A stretch of DNA of 64,000 nt from Xylanimonas allomyrinae. GTDB lineage: Bacteria > Actinomycetota > Actinomycetes > Actinomycetales > Cellulomonadaceae. Position numbers and translations under genes: made by a program. Below are positions 36,185-45,655 of the stretch, in pieces. Location of the stretch: assembly GCF_004135345.1 (NCBI RefSeq), contig NZ_CP035495.1, positions 1,922,001 to 1,986,000 on the forward strand, written 5' to 3'. Below the pieces are notes generated by a model. It had not been told where the DNA came from and did no database searches. It was given only the letters and a program-made list of their open reading frames with translations. Each line of letters starts with the position of its first letter. Positions within the stretch are counted from its first letter, which is position 1.

Positions 36185-37411
36185 GTGTCTCGTGTCGTCC
36201 CGCCTCGCCCGCTGCGCCTGACCAACACCGTGCAGCGCTACGACTGGGGATCGGTCGACGCCATCCCCGCGCTGCTGGGTGTCGCGGCGGACGGGGGCCC
36301 GATGGCGGAGCTGTGGCTCGGCGGGCACCCGAGCGCGCCGTCCTTCGCAGACGTCGACGGCGCATCGGTCGACCTGCCCACCCTCATCCGTGAGGCACCG
36401 TCGGCGATGCTCGGCCGCCGGATCGCCGACGAGTTCGGCCCACGACTGCCCTATCTGCTCAAGGTTCTGGCAGCGAGTCGTGCCCTGTCGCTGCAGGTCC
36501 ACCCCAAGCCTCACGCGGCGCGCGAGGGCTTCAACCACGAGAACGCGCTGGGGCTGCCCGTCGGCTCGCCCAAGCGGTCGTTCCACGACGACCAGCACAA
36601 GCCGGAGATGGTCGTCGCGCTGTCCCAGTTCGAGGGCCTCGCGGGGTTCCGGTCGCCGCGCACGATCCTGGCGATCCTGGAAGGCCTCGACGGACGGCTC
36701 GTCGAGGCGGTCCGCGCACGGCTGCGTGCCGACCGGAGCGACGCCAGCATGCGCCAGGCCTTCCAGGTCCTCCTCGGTGCGCGCAGCGAGGCGACCTGCC
36801 GAGACGACATCGACGTGACCGTGGCGGCCGTCGGCGAGCGCCTCGCGTCCGGATCGCCCTTCGCGCGGGCCGACAGCACCGTCGTCGAGCTCGCACAGCA
36901 GCACCCGGGCGACCCGGGGGCGATCGCCTCGCTCATGCTCAACCGGGTCACCCTGGAGCCCGGCGAGTCGATGTTCACCCCGGCCGGTGAGGTCCACGCG
37001 TACCTGTCGGGCCTCGGCATCGAGGTCATGGCGAGCTCGGACAACGTGCTCCGCGCCGGCCTGACCACCAAGCTCGTGGACGAGGAGGCCCTCGTGCGCT
37101 GTGCGTCGTTCGCACCGCGCATGCCGGTGCTCCCGCAGGTGCACACGTCGGGCAGCCGCGGCCAGGTGCAGACCTACCGTGCCCCCGTGCGCGAGTTCGC
37201 CCTCACGACCGCCGACGTCGACCCCTCCGAGGAGGTCGCGCTTCCGGTCGAGGGCCCTCGCGTCGTCCTGTGCCTGGACGGCCAGATCGACCTGCGCACG
37301 GCGTCGGGCACCGTCAGTGCGAGACATGGGCAGTCCGTGTTCGTCCCCCACGCTGCCGGTCCCGTGGCCGTCGCGGGCACGGGACACCTCGTGTGCTCGT
37401 GGGTTCCGTGA
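36185..37411 (+). CDS. manA: Mannose-6-phosphate isomerase, class I
   Basis: 408 residues from GTG 36185. The type I PMI fold is clear: RLTNTVQRYDWGS at the start, the zinc-site region LQVHPKPHAAREGFNHENA, the HKPEM ligand motif, and the C-terminal PAGEVHAYLSGLGIEVMA with NVLRAGLT. The enzyme interconverts fructose-6-P and mannose-6-P, the first step to GDP-mannose. It is divergent from pmm. Frame intact and length typical. Confidence 0.95.
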   Translation: MSRVVPPRPLRLTNTVQRYDWGSVDAIPALLGVAADGGPMAELWLGGHPSAPSFADVDGASVDLPTLIREAPSAMLGRRIADEFGPRLPYLLKVLAASRALSLQVHPKPHAAREGFNHENALGLPVGSPKRSFHDDQHKPEMVVALSQFEGLAGFRSPRTILAILEGLDGRLVEAVRARLRADRSDASMRQAFQVLLGARSEATCRDDIDVTVAAVGERLASGSPFARADSTVVELAQQHPGDPGAIASLMLNRVTLEPGESMFTPAGEVHAYLSGLGIEVMASSDNVLRAGLTTKLVDEEALVRCASFAPRMPVLPQVHTSGSRGQVQTYRAPVREFALTTADVDPSEEVALPVEGPRVVLCLDGQIDLRTASGTVSARHGQSVFVPHAAGPVAVAGTGHLVCSWVP

Positions 37412-37416
37412 CGGCG

Positions 37417-37468
37417 TGATGCCGTCGTAGATCGCCGGGTCGTGCGACGCGGTGAACATCGCGCCCGG
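37417..37468 (-). repeat. 52-bp second copy of the pmm active-site segment
   Basis: 37417-37468 matches 35735-35786 inside pmm at 50 of 52 bases by eye, in the same orientation. It encodes the catalytic loop, read on the minus strand as MFTASHDPAIYDGI instead of MFTASHNPAIYNGI. No other part of a mutase is recognisable around it. It looks like a leftover of a second phosphohexomutase gene or an ectopic recombination product. Confidence 0.8.
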
Positions 37469-37470
37469 GC

Positions 37471-37897
37471 GTGTCCGTCGTCAGGACCGCGCAGGACGGG
37501 TTCTTCCGCGCGGCATTCCGGGTCGTGGTCGACGAGCCCTTCGAGGACGAGTGGGGCGCCCCCTGCCGTCACCCAGACGCTCAGCGTGCCGTGGGCGATG
37601 AGCGCCGACCTGGGCTCCGACTCCGGACGGAAGGTCACGTTCTCCGCGACCTCGGCCGAGGCCCTGGTCACCGTCTGGATGACTGCCGGGCTGATCACGC
37701 TCGGGATCCTCGCGCTGCTCCTGCTCGTCGTGGCCGGACTCGCCGTCGTGCTCCGCGGGCGGATCGCACGTCGGCGGCGTGCGGCAGCGGATCACCTGCG
37801 GCAGGCCAGGGCCAACCGCACCTCCGCGCCGGTGGGCGCCTGGTCGAGCGACGCGCAAGCGGCGGTCACGGGGTGGACAGAGGCAGACCTGCAATGA
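37471..37897 (+). pseudogene. Remnant of a membrane protein gene, C-terminal part
   Basis: Two reading frames must be joined: 37471 onward reads SVVRTAQDGFFRAAFRVVVD and EPFEDEWGAP, and from about 37560 a second frame reads VTQTLSVPWAMSADLGSDSG, then a membrane helix (about 37675-37750), a basic stop-transfer RGRIARRRR and a short cytoplasmic tail ending at 37897. Unlike the other breaks in the window this one needs a base removed or two added at CCCCC (37559-37563). No start with a ribosome site exists and the left end abuts the duplicated pmm segment, so it is probably a truncated type I membrane protein gene. Family not recognised. Confidence 0.45.
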
Positions 37898-37913
37898 CCA
37901 GGCCATGCGCGAG

Positions 37914-37948
37914 CAGGCGCTCGGGAGCTCTCCGCCCCCGAGCGCCTG
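37914..37948 (-). terminator. 12-bp hairpin downstream of the DUF3499 gene
   Basis: CAGGCGCTCGGG (37914-37925) and CCCGAGCGCCTG (37937-37948) form a perfect 12-bp stem with an 11-base loop, five bases past the DUF3499 stop on its strand. No T-run. It could serve both converging directions. Confidence 0.6.
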
Positions 37949-37952
37949 GCTG

Positions 37953-38309
37953 CTACTCCGCTTCGGTCCGCAGCACCCGCAGGTGCCCGCGTCGCGTCGT
38001 CTCGACGGCTCCGACCTCGGGCTCGACCGGGCGCCGCACCCGCCCGGCCTCACGCACGGCCTCGGCGAGCGCCGACAGGTCGTCGGGTGTGGGGCCGGCG
38101 TCGGCGTACTGCGGGCTCAGGCGCACCACTTCCCAGCCACGAGGCGCCGTCAGCCGCTCGGCATGCTCGGCGCACAGGTCGTAGCTGTGCGGCTCGGCGT
38201 GCTGCGCCAGCGGCCCGAGGACCGCCGTCGAGTCCGCGTACACGTAGGTGAGGGTCGCGACGGCAGCGCGCTGGCACGCCGTCCGCGAACACTGCCTGAC
38301 CGATCTCAC
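37953..38309 (-). CDS. DUF3499 domain protein
   Basis: 118 residues from GTG 38309. The family signature is seen as CSRTACQRAAVATLTYVYAD near the start and YDLCAEHAERLTAPRGWEV in the middle; three cysteines and a histidine (Cys7, Cys12, Cys46, His49 approximately) could bind zinc. DUF3499 is an actinobacteria-specific protein of unknown function kept beside pmm and whiB2 (Rv3258c in M. tuberculosis). It is divergent from the zincin-like gene, and both have leaderless-type promoters. Confidence 0.9.
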   Translation of the reverse strand: MRSVRQCSRTACQRAAVATLTYVYADSTAVLGPLAQHAEPHSYDLCAEHAERLTAPRGWEVVRLSPQYADAGPTPDDLSALAEAVREAGRVRRPVEPEVGAVETTRRGHLRVLRTEAE

Positions 38310-38315
38310 GCCGTG

Positions 38316-38321
38316 ACCTTA
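38316..38321 (-). promoter_or_regulatory. -10 element of the DUF3499 gene, leaderless start
   Basis: Reverse-strand TAAGGT, then CACGGC, then GTG 38309; six-base spacer and no ribosome binding site. Confidence 0.55.
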
Positions 38322-38404
38322 CGCCCCCGCGCCACCGCGCCTGCCGCCCCACGCCGCGCCGTGACCGGACCGTGTCCCGCGCCGGACGGTCGGGCGGTCG
38401 CAGG

Positions 38405-38410
38405 TAGGCT
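38405..38410 (+). promoter_or_regulatory. -10 element of the zincin-like gene, leaderless start
   Basis: TAGGCT, then CGCCGA, then GTG 38417; six-base spacer. It faces away from the DUF3499 element 84 bases to the left. Confidence 0.55.
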
Positions 38411-38416
38411 CGCCGA

Positions 38417-38947
38417 GTGGGATTCTTCGGCTCGTCACGCGGTGCGGCCCCGTCACCGCGACCGCACGGCCACTCCCGGCGCCTGCGGACAGGCCCCGGT
38501 GCTCTCCCCGAGGTCGGCGACCCGGCGCCGGCGCTGCCGACGCGCCGCCGCGACCGGCGCGGCCGTGGACTGCGTGGACCGCTCCTGCCGGCGGTCCTGC
38601 CCGCGCACCGCACGCGCGCCGAGGTGTTCGACGACCTCGTGCTCGACGCCGTCGAGGACCTGGAGCGGGGCTGGGCGCGCGAGCTGGCCGGCACGGAGTT
38701 CGCGGTCGAGGACGTGCCGCCGTCGGACCCCGCGCCGTGGGAGTCGGGCGGTGCGCCCCTGGGCCGCTGCTACCCGGAGGACTCGGGGCGGGCCGCGCGC
38801 GTCGTCGTCTACCGCCGCCCGGTCGAGCTGCGTGCCGAGGATCCCGACGACCTCGCGGACCTGGTGCACGACGTCGTCGTCGAGCAGGTGGCACACCTGC
38901 TCGCGCGGACGCCGGAGGAGATCGACCCCCACTTCGAGGGGCGCTGA
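38417..38947 (+). CDS. Zincin-like metallopeptidase family protein (degenerate active site)
   Basis: 176 residues from GTG 38417. A basic, low-complexity first 60 residues lead into the zincin-1 (PF06262-like) domain with RTRAEVFDDLVLDAVEDLER and VVVYRRPVELRAEDPDDLAD. At the place of the HExxH zinc motif the sequence reads VVVEQVAHLL, so the first histidine is absent and catalysis by a standard mechanism is doubtful. The gene is conserved next to DUF3499 in actinobacteria (Rv3259 in M. tuberculosis). Function unknown. Confidence 0.85.
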   Translation: MGFFGSSRGAAPSPRPHGHSRRLRTGPGALPEVGDPAPALPTRRRDRRGRGLRGPLLPAVLPAHRTRAEVFDDLVLDAVEDLERGWARELAGTEFAVEDVPPSDPAPWESGGAPLGRCYPEDSGRAARVVVYRRPVELRAEDPDDLADLVHDVVVEQVAHLLARTPEEIDPHFEGR

Positions 38948-39028
38948 GGGCGGACGCTCGGGCCCGGCGGCCGCGACGTCGCCGACGCCGGCACGGCCAG
39001 CCGGCACCGCGTGGGCTCTCGGTGGGCC

Positions 39029-40615
39029 CTAGCCCCGCACGTCGACCTCGCGCACGTGCGCGGCCCCCGGCGCGGGAACCGACGCCGTCGGCGCGATGGA
39101 CGCCACCAGACGGTCGTGCTCGGCGCTGCCGTCCTCGGCGGTGAGCTCGACGGCCCACGCGACCTGTGCACCCGCGGCGGCATCGACGCTGACCAGTGCG
39201 GGCGTGCCGCCCGCGGCGAGGGAGCCGACGGCGACACGCGCGACGGTTCCGGCGTGCACGGTCAGCGTCTTCTCCCCCAGCGCCGTCCCGTCGGCGCCGT
39301 ACACGCGCACGACTGCCTTCGCGGTGCCGGCCGGTGCCGCGGACCCGCGTTCGGCCGGCACCGCGGTCAGCGACACGACGGCCGAGGTCCCTCCGGGCAG
39401 TGCCGCCTGGGCACCCTGGCCGGGCTCGGGAAGCGGCTGTCCGCTCACCCACGCGATGTCGTACGGCTGCCCCTGGACGACGGCGTCGGCCGGGATGGGC
39501 GCGCTGCGGCTGAAGCTCGCGGCCGCGACCACGGGGACGTCGGCGTCGATCACGATGCCGTAGCCGCCCGCTGCCAGGCCGCCGAGGGGCAGGTCGATGA
39601 CCGCGCCGGGCTGCAGGTCCACGGTCTCGGCGCCGCGGAGCCGTGCGATGCCGTCGGCGCCGTAGATCGTCACATGGGCCGTGCCGGCCGACTCTCCGGG
39701 CGCGAGGATCCTCAGCACCGGGGCGCGCGGGTCGTCGAGAGTCTCGCCCGCCGAGAGCAGCCCGGGGACGGCGACCGACGTCGCGGGGGCGGCGCCGGGC
39801 GTCAGGATGTCGACGCCCTGCGGCACCAGGCCGTCGAGGCGCTGCACCTGAAGGCTGGCCGCGACGCGTGCCCCGGTCGAGGTGACGTGGACGGCGACGC
39901 GGCGCTGGTCCGGGGCCACGGCCTCGATGCGCGTCGTGCTGCTCTGCCCAGGCCCGAGCACGAAGGTGCCCTGGCTGCCGAGAGCGACCTGACCCGAAGG
40001 GCCGAAGACGTCGAGCGCGACGGTCGCGGTGCTCTGGCTCGGGTTCTGCACGGTGAGCACGGCCGTCGATCCCACCTCGGTGCCGCCACCGACGATCCAC
40101 TGCGAGATCGCGGGCGCGGTGCACGGCGCCGCGGCGAGCCCGCGCAGGTCGCCGCCCGTGGTGACGGACGCCGTCGCGCCCGCGGCGCGGAACGCCTCCT
40201 CGGCGACGGGCTGGGCCTGCAGGACGCTGCCCTCCGGGCCAGGATCGCCGACACGGACGGCGGCGCCCCTCCCCGCGGTCAGCGCTCCCGGCTGGCCGCC
40301 GAGCGCGCCCCAGGCCGCCGAGGTGTCCGCCGCGCCGAGCACGCCGGCGGCGAGCTGCGTCGTCGTCGTCACGGGAGTCGCGGAGAACTGCGAGTCGCCG
40401 ACGTCGGCACCCTCGGGGAGCGCGGCCGCCGGCGGGCACGCGAGCAGCGAGGGCGCCGGAGTCACGCCGACGGAGCGCACCGGGTCGGTGGCGACGCCGG
40501 TCCCGGTGAGCGCGGTGGCCCACGGGCCGGCGAACAACGCGGCGGCGGCGGTGGCGCCGACCACGACGACACCGGTGGACGTCGCGCCGAGCACACGAAG
40601 GAACGAGCGGGCCAT
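39029..40615 (-). CDS. DUF5719 family exported protein
   Basis: 528 residues from ATG 40615, with a very strong GGGGGAGG eight bases upstream. An N-terminal hydrophobic helix (about 12-35) acts as signal or anchor; the rest is extracytoplasmic, Ala/Val/Thr-rich, with repeated beta-sandwich-like strands such as VLTVQNPSQSTATVALDVFG. This matches DUF5719, which in actinobacteria follows a large membrane glycosyltransferase, as here (two-base gap). The pair probably works together at the envelope; activity is unknown. Confidence 0.88.
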   Translation of the reverse strand: MARSFLRVLGATSTGVVVVGATAAAALFAGPWATALTGTGVATDPVRSVGVTPAPSLLACPPAAALPEGADVGDSQFSATPVTTTTQLAAGVLGAADTSAAWGALGGQPGALTAGRGAAVRVGDPGPEGSVLQAQPVAEEAFRAAGATASVTTGGDLRGLAAAPCTAPAISQWIVGGGTEVGSTAVLTVQNPSQSTATVALDVFGPSGQVALGSQGTFVLGPGQSSTTRIEAVAPDQRRVAVHVTSTGARVAASLQVQRLDGLVPQGVDILTPGAAPATSVAVPGLLSAGETLDDPRAPVLRILAPGESAGTAHVTIYGADGIARLRGAETVDLQPGAVIDLPLGGLAAGGYGIVIDADVPVVAAASFSRSAPIPADAVVQGQPYDIAWVSGQPLPEPGQGAQAALPGGTSAVVSLTAVPAERGSAAPAGTAKAVVRVYGADGTALGEKTLTVHAGTVARVAVGSLAAGGTPALVSVDAAAGAQVAWAVELTAEDGSAEHDRLVASIAPTASVPAPGAAHVREVDVRG

Positions 40616-40617
40616 GG

Positions 40618-43600
40618 TCACCTCCCCCGCCGGCGCCCGGTGGGCAGGGCCAGCAGCACATACACCAGCAGGACGACGCCGGCGCCGGCGAACCACCACG
40701 GCTGGCGCGGGTCGACGTGCTCGACGGAGAGCCGGCCACCCTCGGCCGGCAGGGCGAACGCCTGCAAGCCGTCGGCGTCGACCACGGGAAGGCGCTGCCC
40801 GTCGAGCGTGGCGCGCCAGCCGGAGTCGGCGACCGCGGCGAGCACGAGGGTGCGCTCCTGGTCGGGACTCGCGGCCGGCGGCACCCGGTCGTGCACCTCG
40901 ACGCCTTGCGACGGCAGGACGGCGAGCGTCGTCGGGCGCCGGTCGGCGGTCGGCGCCGCGTCGGTCACGCGCGCCCAGCCGGGCGCCGGCTCACCGGCGA
41001 CGGCGACGCGCCACAGCCGTGTGCCCTGCCCCTCGGTGACGCTCTCGAGCCCGGCCACCATGTCGAGCGTCGTCACGAGGTCGCGGTCGGCGCCCGGCGG
41101 CGTCTGCACGGCGCCCACGCCGACGTCGGCCAGCCGCGCCGCGAGATCGGTCGCCTGCCCGGTGCCGAGCTCGGCCACGAGCGAGTCGAGGCGGTCGCGA
41201 CCGGCGCGCTCGGGAGCGTCGACGGTGCCCGCGTCCCTCCCCGCACGATCACGGAGGAGTCGATGAGCGAGGTGCCGTCGGCACGCATGAGGGCGTAGTC
41301 GAGCACGCCGTCGTCGCCGCGGTCGACCTGAAGGACCCGCGCGCTGCGGCCGGTGTCCTGCATCTGCCGCCCGACGGCGGGCACGGCGGCGACCGCCGTC
41401 GCCCGCAGGTCGCCGACGTCGCGGCCGTCGACGACGGCGAGCGCCCACGAGGCCGCACCCGCGCCGGGCAGCAGCACGAGCGCGCCGACGGCGGCGAGCG
41501 CGCCGGCCGTCCGCACGCGGGAGCGTCGTGCCCCGTCGTCGTTCGCGGCGGCCTCGCGCCCCGCGGGCGCTCCGAGCAGCGCGGCTCCCCGAGACCGAGC
41601 AGGACGACGCTCACGCCGACGCCGGGCCAGGTGCCGAGCGCGACGGCGAGCAGGCTCGCGGCGAGCCCGATCGCCGCCAGCGCCCAGGCGGCGCGGACCG
41701 CGCCGAGGACGCCGGGCCGCACGAGGGCGACGAGAGCGAGGACGACGACGATCCCGCCGAACACCCACGGCGCCACGCCGGCCGCCGTCGCGAGCCAGGC
41801 GTGCGCGTCGCCCGCGGCGCCGAACCAGGCGCCGGGCACCTGGGCGTGGCCGAGCAGCAGCTGCCACCCGGCCGGCGCCTCCCCGGGGGCCACGGGGACG
41901 CCCGGCTCGGCGAGCAGCAGCCGCCAGCCGCCGTCGGTCCAGGTGCGCGCGACGTACGCCCAGAAGGGCGCGGCGACGGCGAGCGCGGGGACGAGCGTCA
42001 GCGGCAGGTAGCGGCGGTCGCGAGGCGCGGCCATGATCCCGACGATCACGCCGACGGCCGCGACCGGCAGCAGCACCGGCGCGCCGCACACGGCCACGGC
42101 GAGCAGCAGCCCCGCCGCACCGGTCGCGCCGAGCGATCCGCGGCGCGGGCGTTCCGGGCGCCAGCGCTGACGGCCTCGGGCCACGGCGTCGGGGTGCTCC
42201 GACTCGGGCACGTCGATCTCGTCGCGCGCCTGGGCGCCGACGGCGCGCACGAGCGCGAGCGCGGCCCACGGCAGTGCCAGGTGGGCGAGCAGCGCACCGA
42301 GCCGGCCGGACTGCAGCGCGCCGAGCAGCGCGGGCGACCCGGCCCACGCGAGGGCGGCGACGGTGCGCGCACTGGTCGAGCGGGTCACGGCTCCGGCAGC
42401 GAACCACGCCCCGAGCGCGGCCAGCGGCAGAGCGGCGACCACGAGCAGGTTGACGGCCGTCTGGAGCGAGCCGCCTGCCAGCCAGGCGAGCACGGTCAGC
42501 GGCAGGAGGATCGGGTCGCCGGGGGCGCGCGCGCCGAGTCCGCCGTCGACCCACCCCGACGTCGCGGCCTCCCACACCGCGCCCGCCCCGGCGGGCGCGG
42601 GCAGCAGCGCGCCGCCGACGACGCGCCCGCCCTGGGCGAGCACGCCCTGCCAGCCTCCGAAGATGGCGACGGCGAGCCCGGCGGTCGCGAGCAGCGCGAC
42701 CGCCAGCCCGGCGCGGCGGCGCGCCGCGAGCCGGCGCAGCTCGACGCGCTCGAGCTCGCTCGGCGCCCAGCGGGTGCGGTTCGCCTCGGCCCGGGACAGG
42801 CGGGCGTCGCGGCGCTCGGCGTACACCTGGCGCCAGCTCGCCAGCAGCGGGTGCAGCACGCGGCGTGGCAGGGTCGACGTGCGTGCGACGCGACGCCGTG
42901 CTCGGACGAGCGGTCCGACGCGTACGGCGTTCCACAGCGCGGCGACGATCTCGTCACGCGCCTCGCCGGGGCGTTTGAGCGCGAGCCGGTGCATCGCGGC
43001 GAAAGGCGCCCACAGCAGCATCCCGATCACGGCCGGCAGCACCAGCGGTGAGGGCACGTGCACGAGGCGGTGGTGGAGCTGGGAGCGCCGCCGCGGCCCG
43101 TACGACGCGGCCTCCTCCGGCGCGCGGCCGCGCCCGTCGCGCAGTCCCAGCAGCCCGGCCTGGGCATGGTGCACGACGGCCCGCGGCACGACGACGACGC
43201 GGTGCCCGGCGCGCCGCGCGCGGCGGCACAGGTCGAGTCCGTCGCCGAAGGCCCCGTACTCGGGGTCGGTGCCGCCGAGCTCGCGCCAGACGCGAGTGCG
43301 CACGAGTGCGCCCACGAGACCGACGGCGAGCACGTCCTCGCGCGCGTCGTGCTGCCCCTGGTCGATCTCGGTGTCGTCGACGCCCGTCATGCGGCGCCCT
43401 AGCGGAGACACCGTGTGGCCGACCTCGACGAGCACGCCGCCGTCGCGCGCGGTGCGTGCGTCGAGCGGCGTCCCGTCCTCGGCGACCGCCCACCGGCGCT
43501 GCTTGCAGCCCGCGATCGCGACGGCCTGCGTGTGCTCGACGGCGCGCAGCAGCGCGGCGAGCGCGCCGGGTTCGGGTGCGGCGTCGTCGTGCAGGAGCCA

Positions 43601-43890
43601 CATCCAGCCGTCGGGGGGACGACGCCCGCACCGAGCGCGACGTCGACGGCCTCGCCGAACGTGCGCGCGCCCTCGGCGGCGACGAACCGGGCGCCGTCGA
43701 GGCGCAGCCCGAGCGTCGATCCGGTGGACCGTGGTGCATCCACGTCGATGACGACGACGTCGTCGGGCATGCGCTCCTGGTTGCCGAGCGCGGTCAGCGC
43801 GGCCTGGAGGAACGGGCTGCGCCCGCGCGTGACGACGACCGCCGTCACGGTCACGACCTGCGGGATCGCCCCGGTGAGGGCGTGCACCAC
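40618..43890 (-). CDS. Very large membrane glycosyltransferase, family 2 (three or four frame breaks)
   Basis: About 1,090 residues once repaired. The N-terminal GT2 domain starts TVTAVVVTRGRSPFLQAALT, has MWLLHDDAAPEPGALAALL with the metal-binding DD, and YGAFGDGLDLCRRARRAG. Roughly twelve membrane helices and an exported C-terminal region follow, ending in a last helix at ~40650. Single-base losses break the frame at 43613-43618 (G6), 41587-41590 (C4) and 41235-41242; each repair gives continuous family-like sequence. A further base at 43915-43918 would extend the start to an ATG near 43964. Such proteins precede DUF5719 genes in actinobacteria and probably glycosylate a cell-wall polymer. 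Confidence 0.85.
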
Positions 43891-44035
43891 GTCGAGCGCG
43901 GCGCCCCTGGCCGAGGGGTCATCGGGGGCAGGCCGCGAGCCTGGGTCATGTCGAGAGGAGTCATCGCGTGTCGATCATCGGCCGCAGCGCGCTCGGATCG
44001 CGGGATTTCGGCGCGTCGGCGGGTCGGGGCGGCCC

Positions 44036-44041
44036 TACCCT
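44036..44041 (+). promoter_or_regulatory. -10 element of the 44048 gene, leaderless start
   Basis: TACCCT, then GAGCGC, then GTG 44048; six-base spacer with no ribosome binding site. Confidence 0.55.
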
Positions 44042-44047
44042 GAGCGC

Positions 44048-45655
44048 GTGCCAGACAGCGCCGCCACGGGTGGCCTCCCCCGCATCCGGCGCGCGGGCGT
44101 GCCCGCGGCGGTCTGGCTCGTCGTGCTTCTTCAGGTCACCGTGTGCCTGCTCCAGACGGCCGTGTTCCCGAACGGCCGCTCGCCCGACGAGGCCAAGCAG
44201 GTCGACCTCGTCGTCCAGGTCGCCGAGGGCACCGCGTGGCCGTGGCCGTCGCCGGGCACGCTCGCCACGACGGCGGGCGTGCGGGCCGGTGCGGTCCTGC
44301 CCCCGGACCGGCTCCACGGTGCCGCGCACCTGGCGGACCGCGACTTCCGGCCGCGCGGTGAGCGCCCGTCGTGGGCGCAGGCGGGCGGTGCGGCGCCGTG
44401 GCTTGCCGACGGTGCGCCGCTCAACAACCAGCTCGTCCAGCATCCGCCGCTGTACTACGTGCTCGGCGCGGCCGTCGTTCAGGCCGTGCCCGGCTGGCAC
44501 GACCTGCCGTTCGACCGAGTGTGGATGGTCTTGCGCTGGGTCAACATCCTGCTCGCGGCCCCGCTGCCGCTGCTCGCGTGGGCGACCGCGCGGCGGCTGC
44601 GCCTGCCCGACCCGCTGCCGCTGGCCGCGGCGGGCGCCGTCGTCGCGATCCCCGAGCTCACGCACATCGCATCGTCGGTCAACAACGACAACCTGCTCGT
44701 GCTGCTCGGCGCGGCGGCGACCTGGCTCGTGGCGCGCGTGCTCACCGGCGACCACACCGCGCGCACCGCGCTCGCCCTGGGCGGCGTGACGTCGCTGGCG
44801 CTCGCGACCAAGGGGTTCGCACTCCTCCTTCCGGCCTGGGTTGCCGCCGCCTACGCTGCCGCCTGGTGGCACGGGCGGCGCACGCGCGGGTCGGCGCACG
44901 GCACGCTCGCGGCGTCGCTGTGGGCGCTGGCCGCGATGCTGCCCGGGCTCTCCTGGTGGGCACGCAACCTCGTGCTCTTCGGAGCGCTCCAGCCGCACGG
45001 CACCCATGCCGACCAGGGGTACCTGCAGTCGGGCGAGCGCTACACGTGGGCCGACGGCGGGGCGGCATGGCTGCACCGGCTCGTCGACCGGCTGATCACC
45101 CTGTTCTTCGTGCAGGACCAGGCTGCGCACCTCCGCCACGACGCCTCATGGTGGGCGTCCAGGGCGGGGCTCGCCGCGCTTGCCGTCGGCATCGGCGTCG
45201 CGCTGGTGCGCGGGCCGCTGCGGCGGCTCGACGCGCTCGTGCTGCTGGCGCCCGCCGCGGCGCTCACGGCGATCGTCGCCAAGGGCTCGTACGAACAGTT
45301 CGTCGCGTTCCGCAACCTGGGTGCCGCGCAGCAGGGGCGGTACCTCTACCTGGCGGTGGTGGCGATCGTCGTGGTCGCGGTCGCAGGGGCGGTACGGGCG
45401 CGCCGCTGGGCGCCCGCGATCGTGCTGGTGCTCGGACTGGGCCTCCACGCAGCCTTCCAGGCTGACGCGTGGGCGGTTCTGTGGCTCCCGGAAGGGCCGG
45501 GGTCACCGGCCGCGATCGGCGCGGCGGCCGGCGCGATGGTTCGGCTGCACCCCTTCGGGTGGGCGGCGCTCGGGCCCGCCGCGATCGTGACGACGGCGGG
45601 CCTCGCCGTGGCCACGGCCGTGGCGGTGAGCCAGATCAGACGGCGCGGCGCTTGA
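44048..45655 (+). CDS. DUF2142-type polytopic membrane protein (copy 1)
   Basis: 535 residues from GTG 44048. About eleven membrane helices. The first external loop contains NGRSPDEAKQVDLVVQ and later HPPLYYVLGAAV, and helix 4 region has SSVNNDNLLVLLGAAATWL, the DUF2142 signature set (PDE, PPLYY, NND) that places it among GT-C-like membrane glycosyltransferases. It would use a polyprenyl-phosphate sugar donor on the outer membrane face; donor unknown. Its 3' end overlaps the convergent whiB gene by 20 bases. Confidence 0.85.
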   Translation: MPDSAATGGLPRIRRAGVPAAVWLVVLLQVTVCLLQTAVFPNGRSPDEAKQVDLVVQVAEGTAWPWPSPGTLATTAGVRAGAVLPPDRLHGAAHLADRDFRPRGERPSWAQAGGAAPWLADGAPLNNQLVQHPPLYYVLGAAVVQAVPGWHDLPFDRVWMVLRWVNILLAAPLPLLAWATARRLRLPDPLPLAAAGAVVAIPELTHIASSVNNDNLLVLLGAAATWLVARVLTGDHTARTALALGGVTSLALATKGFALLLPAWVAAAYAAAWWHGRRTRGSAHGTLAASLWALAAMLPGLSWWARNLVLFGALQPHGTHADQGYLQSGERYTWADGGAAWLHRLVDRLITLFFVQDQAAHLRHDASWWASRAGLAALAVGIGVALVRGPLRRLDALVLLAPAAALTAIVAKGSYEQFVAFRNLGAAQQGRYLYLAVVAIVVVAVAGAVRARRWAPAIVLVLGLGLHAAFQADAWAVLWLPEGPGSPAAIGAAAGAMVRLHPFGWAALGPAAIVTTAGLAVATAVAVSQIRRRGA

